This document shows, in pieces, positions 56,007 through 64,000 of a DNA stretch of 64,000 bases (positions are counted from its first letter, which is position 1; each line of letters begins with the position of its first letter). Source of the DNA: an uncultured Pelagibacteraceae bacterium (lineage in GTDB: Bacteria > Pseudomonadota > Alphaproteobacteria > Pelagibacterales > Pelagibacteraceae); contig CACHEF010000001.1 of assembly GCA_902578775.1 (NCBI GenBank), forward strand, positions 1 to 64,000, read 5' to 3'. The notes below the pieces were generated by a model. The model saw nothing but the letters and a program-made list of their open reading frames with translations. It made no database searches and was not told where the DNA came from. The translations under genes and the position numbers were made by a program.

Positions 56007-56725
56007 AAAATAAAATTTTCATCAATTTTTAGGAGACCTTTTTTGATGAATTCTATCTTTTTTTGGAGAATAGGATCAACTTTTTTAGGTAAATTTCCAT
56101 ACATTAAATGAGAAAATACCTCAGCCATATCTTCAGATGCGGTGGATCGCGAGTATTCAGTAATAAAACCAGCTGTTTTAGAATATGTTTCTAATCCTAT
56201 TTTTTTTGTGCAGGTTGAACATTCTGCATAATTAAACTCATTAGGATTAAAACTGGACCAAGTTTGTTCATTGAATATGTTTTTGAAACTATCATTTATT
56301 ATATGGAACACTTCGTGATGCAATACTCTCTCAAAATATTCATCATTAAATTTTATATCTACAATTAAAGTTTTCATTATATTATCAGGTATCCCAGCAG
56401 TGTTGATACCTGAGATTGATAAGTCTTCACACATAACAATATATTTTAAATTTATTTTTTTTAAAAAGTTTTGAGAATATCTATTAAGATTTTTTTCAAT
56501 AATCTTATATTTTTTATCTAGGTCTTGTTTTGATGATTTAAAACAATTGATATTATTATCAATACCTATTGTAAATGCTTGTTTAGCATTCAAGTATCTT
56601 AATTTATTTTCAGTTTTAAGATTATAAATCTCAAGGTTTGGAATCTTTATTAATTCGTAAATTGTATCCGCTTGGGCTTGAAAAATTAAAAATAAATACA
56701 ATAAAATGAGCTTTAATAATTTCAT
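56003..56725 (-). CDS. Putative secreted zinc metallopeptidase
   Basis: 240-residue protein with a signal peptide (cleavage near residue 19, AQA/DT). The zincin motif HHEVFHIIN gives HExxH, and a downstream glutamate, EDMAEVF, could be the third ligand. A cysteine pair sits in ECSTC. No well-known peptidase family could be named. It is co-translated with the cyclophilin, which suggests a role in periplasmic protein maturation or quality control. Confidence 0.72.
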   Translation of the reverse strand: MKLLKLILLYLFLIFQAQADTIYELIKIPNLEIYNLKTENKLRYLNAKQAFTIGIDNNINCFKSSKQDLDKKYKIIEKNLNRYSQNFLKKINLKYIVMCEDLSISGINTAGIPDNIMKTLIVDIKFNDEYFERVLHHEVFHIINDSFKNIFNEQTWSSFNPNEFNYAECSTCTKKIGLETYSKTAGFITEYSRSTASEDMAEVFSHLMYGNLPKKVDPILQKKIEFIKKGLLKIDENFIL

Positions 56726-56779
56726 AATTAGTATTATTGAAGATATTCCAATTTCTTAGAATGTGATAGAGTTTTTGTG

Positions 56780-57739
56780 ATGAAAAAAAAAAGAAGCAAA
56801 GAACCCATTCAACCAGTAAGTGGTACAAAGGTTCCTAGATTTGCAGGTCCATCAACTTTTGCTAGACTACCAGAATTAAGAGATGTTGAGTACTGTGATG
56901 TTGCAATAGTTGGGATACCATTTGATGCAGGAACAAGTTACAGACCTGGGGCAAGATTTGGTCCTCAAAGTATCAGACAAGCTTCAAGACACTTAAGAAC
57001 AAATTATCATCCAAATTATGATATTGAGCCCTTTAAAGTTCAACAAGTTGCTGATGCAGGTGATATTACCTGCAATCCATTCAATATAGATGAAGCAATC
57101 AAACAAATTGAAGAAGGAGCTCTGGATCTGCTCAAAAAAACTGATGGTATAATTAGTTTAGGCGGAGATCATACAATTGCGTTTCCTTTATTAAAAGCAG
57201 TAAATAAAATTAATAATGGTCCTGTTGCTTTAGTTCATTTCGATGCTCATCTTGATACTTGGGACACTTATTTTGGCGCACCTTATACACATGGAACACC
57301 TTTTAGAAGAGCACGTGAAGAAAATTTATTCTTGGATGATGCTTCAATGCATGTTGGTATTAGAGGACCTTTGTATAGTAGAGATGATATTAAAAATGAC
57401 GAAAGTTTTGGATTTAGGATAATTCATTGTGATGAGTTTCAAACTGAAGGCACTGATAAAATTGCTGAAAGGATAAAAAAAAGAGTAGGTAATAATCCTT
57501 TGTACTTATCTATAGATATTGATGTTTTAGATCCAGCTTTTGCACCAGGCACTGGTACACCTGAAATAGCTGGTATGTCAACTAGAGAAATGGTTAACGT
57601 AATTAGAGGTTTGTCAGGTATGAATTTAATCTCTGCAGACGTCGTTGAGGTATCACCTGCTTATGATCACGCTGAGGTAACGTCGCTTGCAGCTGCTACT
57701 ATAGTTTATGAGTTAACAAATCTATTTGCAAAAAAGTAA
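56780..57739 (+). CDS. speB: Agmatinase-family ureohydrolase
   Basis: Manganese enzyme splitting urea from a guanidino compound (agmatine or guanidinobutyrate). Metal ligands are visible in GGDHT, HFDAHLDTWD and SIDIDVLDPAFAPG. The sequence opens with GIPFDAGTSYRPGARFGPQSIR, typical of the family. The length is 319 from the ATG at 56780; a GTG three bases earlier is also possible. An aldehyde dehydrogenase follows 20 bases later, which would fit a guanidinobutyrase step. The symbol is by family, and the substrate is not proven. Confidence 0.86.
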   Translation: MKKKRSKEPIQPVSGTKVPRFAGPSTFARLPELRDVEYCDVAIVGIPFDAGTSYRPGARFGPQSIRQASRHLRTNYHPNYDIEPFKVQQVADAGDITCNPFNIDEAIKQIEEGALDLLKKTDGIISLGGDHTIAFPLLKAVNKINNGPVALVHFDAHLDTWDTYFGAPYTHGTPFRRAREENLFLDDASMHVGIRGPLYSRDDIKNDESFGFRIIHCDEFQTEGTDKIAERIKKRVGNNPLYLSIDIDVLDPAFAPGTGTPEIAGMSTREMVNVIRGLSGMNLISADVVEVSPAYDHAEVTSLAAATIVYELTNLFAKK

Positions 57740-57759
57740 AGAAAGGTTAGGAGTCTTCA

Positions 57760-59196
57760 ATGGAAAATAAAAAAAAATTTTATATTAGTGGAAAATGGGT
57801 TGAACCAAATAGCAAAGAAGAGATTAAAGTTATTAATCCAGCGACAGAAGAAAATTGTGCAGTTATATCTTTAGGAAATAAAGAAGATGTTGATCTTGCA
57901 GTTAATTCCGCAAAAGAAGCATATAGTACTTGGTCATTTTCATCAAAAGAAGAAAGAATAAAACTATTAGAGAAACTTTATGAAAATTACAAAAAAAGAT
58001 GGGCAGATATTGCAAATGCAATTACTACTGAAATGGGTGCACCAAAAGATTTTGCAACAAAGTTACAAGCTGGTACCGGAGCTGCACATTTGAAATCTTT
58101 TATAAAATATTTAAAGAATTTTGAATTTGAAAAACCCCTAGGAGAACATGCTCCTAATCAAAGATTAATTTATGAGCCTAAAGGTATCTGTGCTTTAATT
58201 ACGCCATGGAACTGGCCAATGAACCAAGTTTGTTTAAAGGTGATGCCAGCACTAGCAGCTGGTTGTACAATGGTTTTAAAACCTTCCGAACTTGCCCCTT
58301 TATCTTCGATGATTTTAGCAGAACTTATAGATGAAACTAAATTTCCAGCGGGAGTATTTAATTTAATAAATGGTGATGGAGCAACAACTGGTGACGCCTT
58401 AACTAGCCATCCAGATATAAACATGATTTCATTTACTGGATCAACTAGAGCAGGAGCTTTGATTTCTCAAAATGCTGCAAAAGATTTTAAAAGAGTAAGT
58501 TTAGAATTAGGCGGTAAAGGCGCAAATATAATTTTTAAAGATGCTGATCCTGAAGCAATTGAAAGAGGAGCATTAAGATGTTTTAGAAATTCAGGACAGT
58601 CATGTAATGCTCCAACAAGAATGCTGGTTGAAAAATCTATTTATGACGAGGCAATTCAAAGATTAAAAAAATATACAGAAAATTTTGAAATAGGTGATCC
58701 AAAAAAAGAGGGGGAACATATAGGACCTGTGATTTCTGAAAATCAATATAACAAGATACAAACTTTAATCAAAAAAGGTATAGACGAAGGAGCAAAATTA
58801 ATTGCAGGTGGTCCGGGAAAACCTAAAGGTTTAGAAAAAGGATATTTTGTTAAACCTACTGTATTTGCTGATGTCAACAATAATATGGATATTGCAAGAA
58901 CTGAAATATTTGGTCCGGTTCTATCAGTTATACCATTTGAAAACGAAGATGAAGCTATTAAAATTGCAAATGATACTCCTTATGGTTTAACGAATTATAT
59001 TCAAACTCAAGACCCAGAAAAAGTTAAAAGAGTTTCAAGAAAAGTAAGATCTGGAATGGTTGATGTTAATGGAGCTGGTATTGCTGTTGATGCACCTTTT
59101 GGTGGATTTAAACATTCAGGTATTGGCCGTGAAGCAGGACAACATGGATTAGATGAATTTTTAGAAGTTAAAGCTGTAGGTGGTTGGAGGAATTAA
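57760..59196 (+). CDS. NAD(P)-dependent aldehyde dehydrogenase
   Basis: Second ALDH of the window (478 residues). The catalytic cysteine lies in SGQSCNAPTRM, the glutamate in SLELGGKGANI and the cofactor block in LITPWNWPMN. It is not a recent copy of the other ALDH. Pairing with the ureohydrolase suggests oxidation of an aminoaldehyde or guanidinoaldehyde. It overlaps the argE-like gene convergently by 4 bases. Confidence 0.92.
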   Translation: MENKKKFYISGKWVEPNSKEEIKVINPATEENCAVISLGNKEDVDLAVNSAKEAYSTWSFSSKEERIKLLEKLYENYKKRWADIANAITTEMGAPKDFATKLQAGTGAAHLKSFIKYLKNFEFEKPLGEHAPNQRLIYEPKGICALITPWNWPMNQVCLKVMPALAAGCTMVLKPSELAPLSSMILAELIDETKFPAGVFNLINGDGATTGDALTSHPDINMISFTGSTRAGALISQNAAKDFKRVSLELGGKGANIIFKDADPEAIERGALRCFRNSGQSCNAPTRMLVEKSIYDEAIQRLKKYTENFEIGDPKKEGEHIGPVISENQYNKIQTLIKKGIDEGAKLIAGGPGKPKGLEKGYFVKPTVFADVNNNMDIARTEIFGPVLSVIPFENEDEAIKIANDTPYGLTNYIQTQDPEKVKRVSRKVRSGMVDVNGAGIAVDAPFGGFKHSGIGREAGQHGLDEFLEVKAVGGWRN

Positions 59197-60374
59197 TTAG
59201 ATAAGGATTTTTCTTTAACACCATTTAAAAATTTTAGACATTTTTTAATTTCATTAAGTTCTATATATTCATCAATTTTATGTGCTTGTTCGATAGATCC
59301 TGGACCGCAAACAACAGTACTAATTCCGATTTCTTGAAATAAACCTGCTTCTGTTCCAAAAGACACAACCTCTCTAGAATTATCACCAGTAATGCTTGTT
59401 ACAAATTCACAAGCTTCAGACTCATCTAATTTTTCAAATCCAATTACTTCGCCTATAATTTCTTTTTTAATAAAGGACTCTGGAAAAATTTTTTTCATGT
59501 TTGGCAATAATTCTTCATTAACAAATTTATCAATTTCATTTGTTACAAAGTCGGCATCAAATTTATTTACAGGACGGGTTTCCCATTCAACTTTGCATTT
59601 ATCTGCAATTACATTGTGTGCAATTCCACCAGAAATTCCCCCGATAGAAAGAGTAGAATGTGGAGGGTCAAAAATACAGTCCTTTGGGGCTCGTTTAATT
59701 AACTCTTTTCTAATATCTAAAAGTTTATTCACATATCTTGAAGCATATTCAATAGCATTTACACCTTTTTGTGGTTTTGAACTATGTCCAGCTAAACCAC
59801 CAAAATGAACTGTATATTCGTTCATTCCTTTATGACCATCAATTATTTTCATATTTGTAGGTTCACCAACAATACAAATTCCGTTCTTTATATTTCTCTT
59901 TTTTAATTCTTTAATTAACAATGGCGCACCAATACAAGCTGTCTCTTCATCAAAAGTGTAACAAAAATGAATATCTCTATCTAAATTATTCTCTTTAAAG
60001 ATTTTTGCGTAAGCAAGAGTACAAGCTATAAAACCTTTCATATCACAAGAACCTCTGCCAAATAATTTGTTATCTTTAATAGTTGCAGTAAAAGGGTCAG
60101 AGCTCCAACCTTTTGAGACTGGAACTACATCAGTGTGACCTGACAGTATAATTGGTTTTTTTCCATTAGTCTTTTTTGCTTTAAGAGTTCCAAATAAATT
60201 GACTCTTATTTTATTTTCATCAAAAACTTTGAAAGTTTCAATTTCTAAGTCATTAAGTATTTTTTCACAATAATTAATGAGTTCACTATTATCTTGGCCA
60301 GAAACAGTTTTAAAAGCAATAAGATCAGTCAAAATCTTTATTGATTTTTCATATAAATTATCTTCTATAGTCAT
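59193..60374 (-). CDS. argE: M20 deacetylase, acetylornithine deacetylase type
   Basis: Zinc hydrolase releasing acetate or another acyl group from an N-acylated amino acid. Blocks are LSGHTDVVPVSKGW, LFGRGSCDMKG, DEETACIGAP and FGTEAGLFQ. The length of 393 fits ArgE/DapE-type enzymes. Lying next to ureohydrolase and ALDH genes, it may act catabolically on acylated diamines rather than in arginine synthesis; the sequence cannot decide. Confidence 0.85.
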   Translation of the reverse strand: MTIEDNLYEKSIKILTDLIAFKTVSGQDNSELINYCEKILNDLEIETFKVFDENKIRVNLFGTLKAKKTNGKKPIILSGHTDVVPVSKGWSSDPFTATIKDNKLFGRGSCDMKGFIACTLAYAKIFKENNLDRDIHFCYTFDEETACIGAPLLIKELKKRNIKNGICIVGEPTNMKIIDGHKGMNEYTVHFGGLAGHSSKPQKGVNAIEYASRYVNKLLDIRKELIKRAPKDCIFDPPHSTLSIGGISGGIAHNVIADKCKVEWETRPVNKFDADFVTNEIDKFVNEELLPNMKKIFPESFIKKEIIGEVIGFEKLDESEACEFVTSITGDNSREVVSFGTEAGLFQEIGISTVVCGPGSIEQAHKIDEYIELNEIKKCLKFLNGVKEKSLSN

Positions 60375-60400
60375 TTTTTAATTAAATATATATTATAATT

Positions 60401-60742
60401 ATGAAACCACAAATAACCTATGATGATTTTGATAAAGTTGATATAAGAGTTGGGACTGTAATTTCCGTAAAAAAAAATGAAAAAGCTAGGAAACCATCTT
60501 TAGTTGTTGAGGTTGATTTTGGTACAGAAATAGGGGTTAAACAATCATCAGCTCAAATTACCCATTATTATAACGAGGAAAATCTCAAAGGAAAACAAGT
60601 TATAGGTGTTTGTAATTTTCCAGAAAAAAATATTGCTGGAGTTATTTCACAAGTATTAATTTTAGGATCAATTGATAAAGATGGGAAAGTAATTTTAGTA
60701 CATCCTTCTCATAAATCAAATAATGGTTTACCAATCGCATAA
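60401..60742 (+). CDS. csaA: CsaA-like tRNA-binding-domain protein
   Basis: Single EMAP/Trbp111-type OB-fold domain, 113 residues. The opening DFDKVDIRVGTVISVKK and the internal GKQVIGVCNFPEKNIAG match CsaA. Known members bind tRNA or act as secretion-related chaperones. It begins 26 bases from the divergent argE start and is followed 2 bases later by the LysE-type exporter. Confidence 0.88.
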   Translation: MKPQITYDDFDKVDIRVGTVISVKKNEKARKPSLVVEVDFGTEIGVKQSSAQITHYYNEENLKGKQVIGVCNFPEKNIAGVISQVLILGSIDKDGKVILVHPSHKSNNGLPIA

Positions 60743-60744
60743 TT

Positions 60745-61335
60745 ATGCATCCTGAAATTTTTTCAATAGCATTATTTTGGTTTGTAACAGCGTATACTCC
60801 AGGACCTAATAATGTTGTTGCATCATATTCTGGTTTTAATTTTGGAATTACAAAAACTATTCCCCATATTCTTGGGGTGACTTTAGGTTTCACCTCTTTA
60901 GTTTTATTTTTATCTATAGGTTTAATTAATATTTTTAAGTTATTTCCAATTATCCAAGTTGTGATGAGATATCTTGGTACATTATTTTTGATTTATTTAG
61001 CTTATAAAATCGCATTTTCTGAGACAACAAATGAAACAAAAAAAGAAAATCCAGTTAAATTTATAGAAACTTTCTTATTTCAATATCTGAATCCTAAAGG
61101 CGTTACAGTTGCTATAATTGTAGTATCTACCTATATAGAATTAGGTGAAAATTATATTAATCATGCGACTCAAATAGTTATACTTGCTTTCTTATTTTCC
61201 ATCACAAGCATTACATTATGGACTTTTGTTGGCAAATTTCTAAGGAAATTTGCGACAAATGATAAATTTATTAAGTACTTTAATTATGCTATGTCATTGC
61301 TTCTTCTTTTGAGCATAATTACATTTTATATATAA
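60745..61335 (+). CDS. LysE/RhtB-family amino acid exporter
   Basis: Six-helix inner-membrane translocator (196 residues). The family opening FWFVTAYTPGPNNVVASYSG and the proline/glycine pattern HILGVTLGF are clear. It ends 4 bases before aconitase. The substrate is probably an amino acid or metabolite overflow product; none can be named. Confidence 0.87.
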   Translation: MHPEIFSIALFWFVTAYTPGPNNVVASYSGFNFGITKTIPHILGVTLGFTSLVLFLSIGLINIFKLFPIIQVVMRYLGTLFLIYLAYKIAFSETTNETKKENPVKFIETFLFQYLNPKGVTVAIIVVSTYIELGENYINHATQIVILAFLFSITSITLWTFVGKFLRKFATNDKFIKYFNYAMSLLLLLSIITFYI

Positions 61336-61339
61336 TAAT

Positions 61340-64000
61340 ATGAAACCAGGTTTAAAAAATTCATTTAATTCTAAGTGTAAAATTAATATAAATAATCAAG
61401 AATATACATATTACTCAATTTCTGAAGCTGAAAAACATGGTTTAGAAGGAGTTTCTAAACTTCCAAAATCACTTAAAGTTTTGTTAGAAAACTTACTTAG
61501 GTATGAGGACGATTTAACTGTAAGTAAAAAACAGATTATAGCAATAAAAGATTGGTTAAAATCAAAAAAATCAAATATAGAAATTGCATATAGACCAGCA
61601 AGAGTATTACTTCAGGATTATACAGGAATACCAGCTGTTGCAGATTTAGCTGCAATGAGAGAAGCGGTTAAAGAAAAAGATAAAGATCCAAATACGATTA
61701 ATCCGTTATCTGCAGTTGATTTAGTTATTGATCATTCAGTTCAAGTAGATCAGTCAGCTAAATCAGATTCTTTCGACAAGAATGTAGAAATAGAATTTAA
61801 AAGAAATGGAGAAAGATATTCTTTTTTAAAATGGGGTCAAAATGCATTTGATAATTTCAGAATTGTTCCTCCAGGAACTGGGATTTGTCATCAAGTCAAT
61901 TTAGAATATTTATCTAAAGTTGTTTGGTCTGAGAAGGTTAAAAATGAAACATATATTTTTCCAGACACATTAGTTGGAACAGACAGTCATACTACAATGG
62001 TTAATGGATTATCAGTTCTAGGTTGGGGTGTAGGAGGCATTGAAGCTGAAGCCGGAATGCTTGGCCAACCGATTTCAATGTTAATACCAGAGGTTATTGG
62101 TTTCGAAGTTAAAAATAAAATGCCCGAGGGTACTACAGCAACAGATTTAGTTTTAACAGTTGTAAAAATGTTAAGAGACAAAGGCGTAGTAGGAAAATTT
62201 GTAGAGTTCTTTGGTGAAGGTTTAAAAAATCTTACTTTGGCTGATAGAGCAACAATTGCAAATATGGCTCCTGAATATGGAGCAACTTGTGGCTTTTTTC
62301 CTATAGATGAGGAGACGTTAAAGTACTTAAAATTTTCAGGAAGAGATAATCAAACTCTTAAAATTGTTGAGGATTACGCAAAAGCCCAGGGATTATGGGC
62401 AAGTAATGAAATTGAATTTACGGATACGCTTACATTAGATATGTCTTCAATAGTTCCAACAATTTCAGGTCCGAAAAGACCTCAAGATAAAGTTTTATTA
62501 TCAGAAGCTTCTCAAAGTTTTAACAAAACTTTTAAAGAGGTTTCAGGTAGTGACGAATTTAAATCTTCAAAAGTTTCGAATGAAGACTTTGAGATAAAAG
62601 ATGGAAGTATATTAATTGCAGCTATAACCTCATGTACTAATACATCCAATCCTAATGTTTTGATCGCAGCTGGATTATTAGCTAAAAAAGCTGTTGAACT
62701 TGGTCTAGAAACAAAACCTTGGGTAAAGACATCTTTAGCACCAGGTTCTCAAGTAGTTACTGATTACTTAGAAAAAGCTGGACTAAATACATATTTAGAT
62801 AAATTAGGATTTAATTTAGTTGGATATGGGTGCACAACATGTATTGGAAATTCTGGTCCATTAGCAGACAGTATAGTTGAGGCTATTCAAAAAGATAACT
62901 TATATGGTGTATCAGTCCTTTCAGGAAATAGAAACTTTGAAGGAAGAATATCTCCACACATTAAAGCAAATTATTTAGCATCACCACCTTTAGTAGTTGC
63001 ATATTCTTTAGCAGGACATATGTCTTTTGATTTATACAAAGATTCATTTGGCAAAGACAAAAATGGAAAAGACATTTATTTAAAAGATATTTGGCCATCC
63101 AATCAAGAGATAGAAGAAACTCTTAAAACTTCTTTAAATGCAGAAATGTTTATAAAAAGATATTCAAATGTTTCACAAGGTCCAAAACAATGGCAAGAAA
63201 TTAAAACAGAAAAAAGTAGTATTTATAATTGGGATGAAAATTCAACGTATGTAAAAAAACCTCCTTTCTTTGACAATTTATCAGATGAACCAGAGGGATT
63301 TAAAGAAATTAAGAATGCAAGACCATTATTAATTTTAGGTGATATGGTTACGACTGATCATATCTCACCAGCAGGAAATATTCAAAAAGAGAGTCCAACT
63401 GGAGAATATTTTATGAAACATCAAATTTTACCAAAAGATTATAATTCGTACGGATCAAGAAGAGGAAATCATGAAGTAATGATGAGAGGAACTTTTGCAA
63501 ACATTAGAATAAGAAACGAAATGGCTCCGGGTACAGAAGGTGGTTTTACAAAATTATATCCAGAGGAAAAAGTTATGCCAGTCTATGATGCAGTAGTTGA
63601 ATATAAAAAAAGAGGAACAGATCTAGTTGTAATTGGTGGAAAAGAGTATGGAACTGGTTCATCTAGAGATTGGGCAGCGAAGGGTACAAAATTACTTGGA
63701 GTTAAAGCTGTTATAGCAGAAAGTTTTGAAAGAATTCATAGATCTAATTTGATTGGGATGGGAATATTACCATTACAATTTAAAGATAATCTTAATAGAA
63801 TAAATCTTAAATTAAAAGGATCTGAATTAATTAGTGTGATTGATGTAGAGAAAGGAATTAATCCTTCAGATACTGTTAAGTTAGAAATAAAATATATCTC
63901 AGGTGAAATAAAAATAGTAGATACTCTATGCAGAATAGATACTAAAAATGAATTGGAATATTATAAAAATGGAGGAATATTACAATATGTTTTACGAAAC
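61340..64000 (+). CDS. acnA: Aconitate hydratase A (3' end outside window)
   Basis: Isomerises citrate to isocitrate, so supplying Icd. The frame runs from ATG 61340 to the last base (887 codons with no stop). The final visible residues, GGILQYVLRN, correspond to the C-terminal end of AcnA, so only a few codons are missing. Cluster cysteines lie in TSCTNTSNP and GYGCTTCIGNSG. The C-terminal swivel domain contains GGKEYGTGSSRDWAAKG. It may be transcribed with csaA and the exporter. Confidence 0.97.
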   Translation, partial: MKPGLKNSFNSKCKININNQEYTYYSISEAEKHGLEGVSKLPKSLKVLLENLLRYEDDLTVSKKQIIAIKDWLKSKKSNIEIAYRPARVLLQDYTGIPAVADLAAMREAVKEKDKDPNTINPLSAVDLVIDHSVQVDQSAKSDSFDKNVEIEFKRNGERYSFLKWGQNAFDNFRIVPPGTGICHQVNLEYLSKVVWSEKVKNETYIFPDTLVGTDSHTTMVNGLSVLGWGVGGIEAEAGMLGQPISMLIPEVIGFEVKNKMPEGTTATDLVLTVVKMLRDKGVVGKFVEFFGEGLKNLTLADRATIANMAPEYGATCGFFPIDEETLKYLKFSGRDNQTLKIVEDYAKAQGLWASNEIEFTDTLTLDMSSIVPTISGPKRPQDKVLLSEASQSFNKTFKEVSGSDEFKSSKVSNEDFEIKDGSILIAAITSCTNTSNPNVLIAAGLLAKKAVELGLETKPWVKTSLAPGSQVVTDYLEKAGLNTYLDKLGFNLVGYGCTTCIGNSGPLADSIVEAIQKDNLYGVSVLSGNRNFEGRISPHIKANYLASPPLVVAYSLAGHMSFDLYKDSFGKDKNGKDIYLKDIWPSNQEIEETLKTSLNAEMFIKRYSNVSQGPKQWQEIKTEKSSIYNWDENSTYVKKPPFFDNLSDEPEGFKEIKNARPLLILGDMVTTDHISPAGNIQKESPTGEYFMKHQILPKDYNSYGSRRGNHEVMMRGTFANIRIRNEMAPGTEGGFTKLYPEEKVMPVYDAVVEYKKRGTDLVVIGGKEYGTGSSRDWAAKGTKLLGVKAVIAESFERIHRSNLIGMGILPLQFKDNLNRINLKLKGSELISVIDVEKGINPSDTVKLEIKYISGEIKIVDTLCRIDTKNELEYYKNGGILQYVLRN

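Noticed and set aside
1..64000. CRISPR array, insertion sequence or prophage
   Set aside because: No regularly spaced repeats, transposase, integrase or phage structural genes were seen.

Overview
The window is a gene-dense, AT-rich stretch of bacterial chromosome that looks like a SAR11-type alphaproteobacterium (Candidatus Pelagibacter or a close relative). The reasons are the low G+C, the very short or overlapping gene boundaries, the proteorhodopsin gene, the DksA protein with the single-cysteine motif usual in alphaproteobacteria, a GTTC-N7-GTTC type SOS box, and the mix of streamlined housekeeping genes with polyamine/organic-nitrogen uptake and oxidation genes. Taxonomy is inferred from gene content, not from an rRNA, since none is present. 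There is one tRNA (Leu, anticodon GAG). No insertion sequence, prophage, integrase or CRISPR array was seen.

Layout. 1-16 kb: core metabolism and repair. This holds the ligA 3' part, aminopeptidase P, a UvrD/PcrA helicase, an AsmA-like protein, fumC, a MazG-like pyrophosphohydrolase, nadC-nadA, tRNA-Leu, a YgfZ-like protein, dihydroorotase, a glycosyltransferase, an SMR transporter and propionyl-CoA synthetase. 16-19 kb: proteorhodopsin with glutamine at the spectral-tuning position and its own strong terminator, followed by a ferredoxin / ferredoxin-NADP reductase / glutathione S-transferase run. 19-30 kb is the most accessory-looking part. It has two tiny overlapping membrane-peptide ORFs, a K/E-rich coiled-coil protein, DksA, a GT39/GT2 lipid-linked sugar pair, a secreted beta-lactamase-fold hydrolase behind a possible RNA switch, an alginate-lyase-like protein, umuDC with an SOS box, tandem GFA-family genes, a glycerate kinase and a TolC-like protein.

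30-42.5 kb is again core: recA, alaS, icd, psd-pssA with a glycosyltransferase and rlmE in one tight operon, then guaB (without CBS domains), a TPR protein, guaA and panB. 42.5-55.4 kb is a large catabolic and transport locus. Its left arm holds an aldehyde dehydrogenase, an alpha/beta hydrolase, an AA_synth (DUF1185) protein and a luciferase-like flavin monooxygenase. Its right arm, divergently transcribed, holds an Asp/Glu-racemase-family protein, a metal-ligand-less M24 hydrolase resembling ectoine hydrolase, a PotABCD-type ABC importer and an HCDH-ECH fusion. 55.4-64 kb carries a cyclophilin, a small secreted metallopeptidase, an agmatinase-family ureohydrolase with an aldehyde dehydrogenase, an ArgE-like deacetylase, CsaA, a LysE exporter and aconitase, which runs off the window end.

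Functionally the window links organic-nitrogen import and oxidation (Pot transporter, ureohydrolase, two aldehyde dehydrogenases, M20 and M24 hydrolases) to the TCA cycle (fumarase, isocitrate dehydrogenase, aconitase), purine/pyrimidine and NAD synthesis, phospholipid synthesis and light-driven proton pumping. The best candidates for undescribed biology are the divergent catabolic locus at 42.5-53 kb, the mutually exclusive RNA pairings just upstream of 22991, the two tiny overlapping membrane-peptide ORFs at 18966-19177, and the shared LexA-box-like sequence at umuD and recA.
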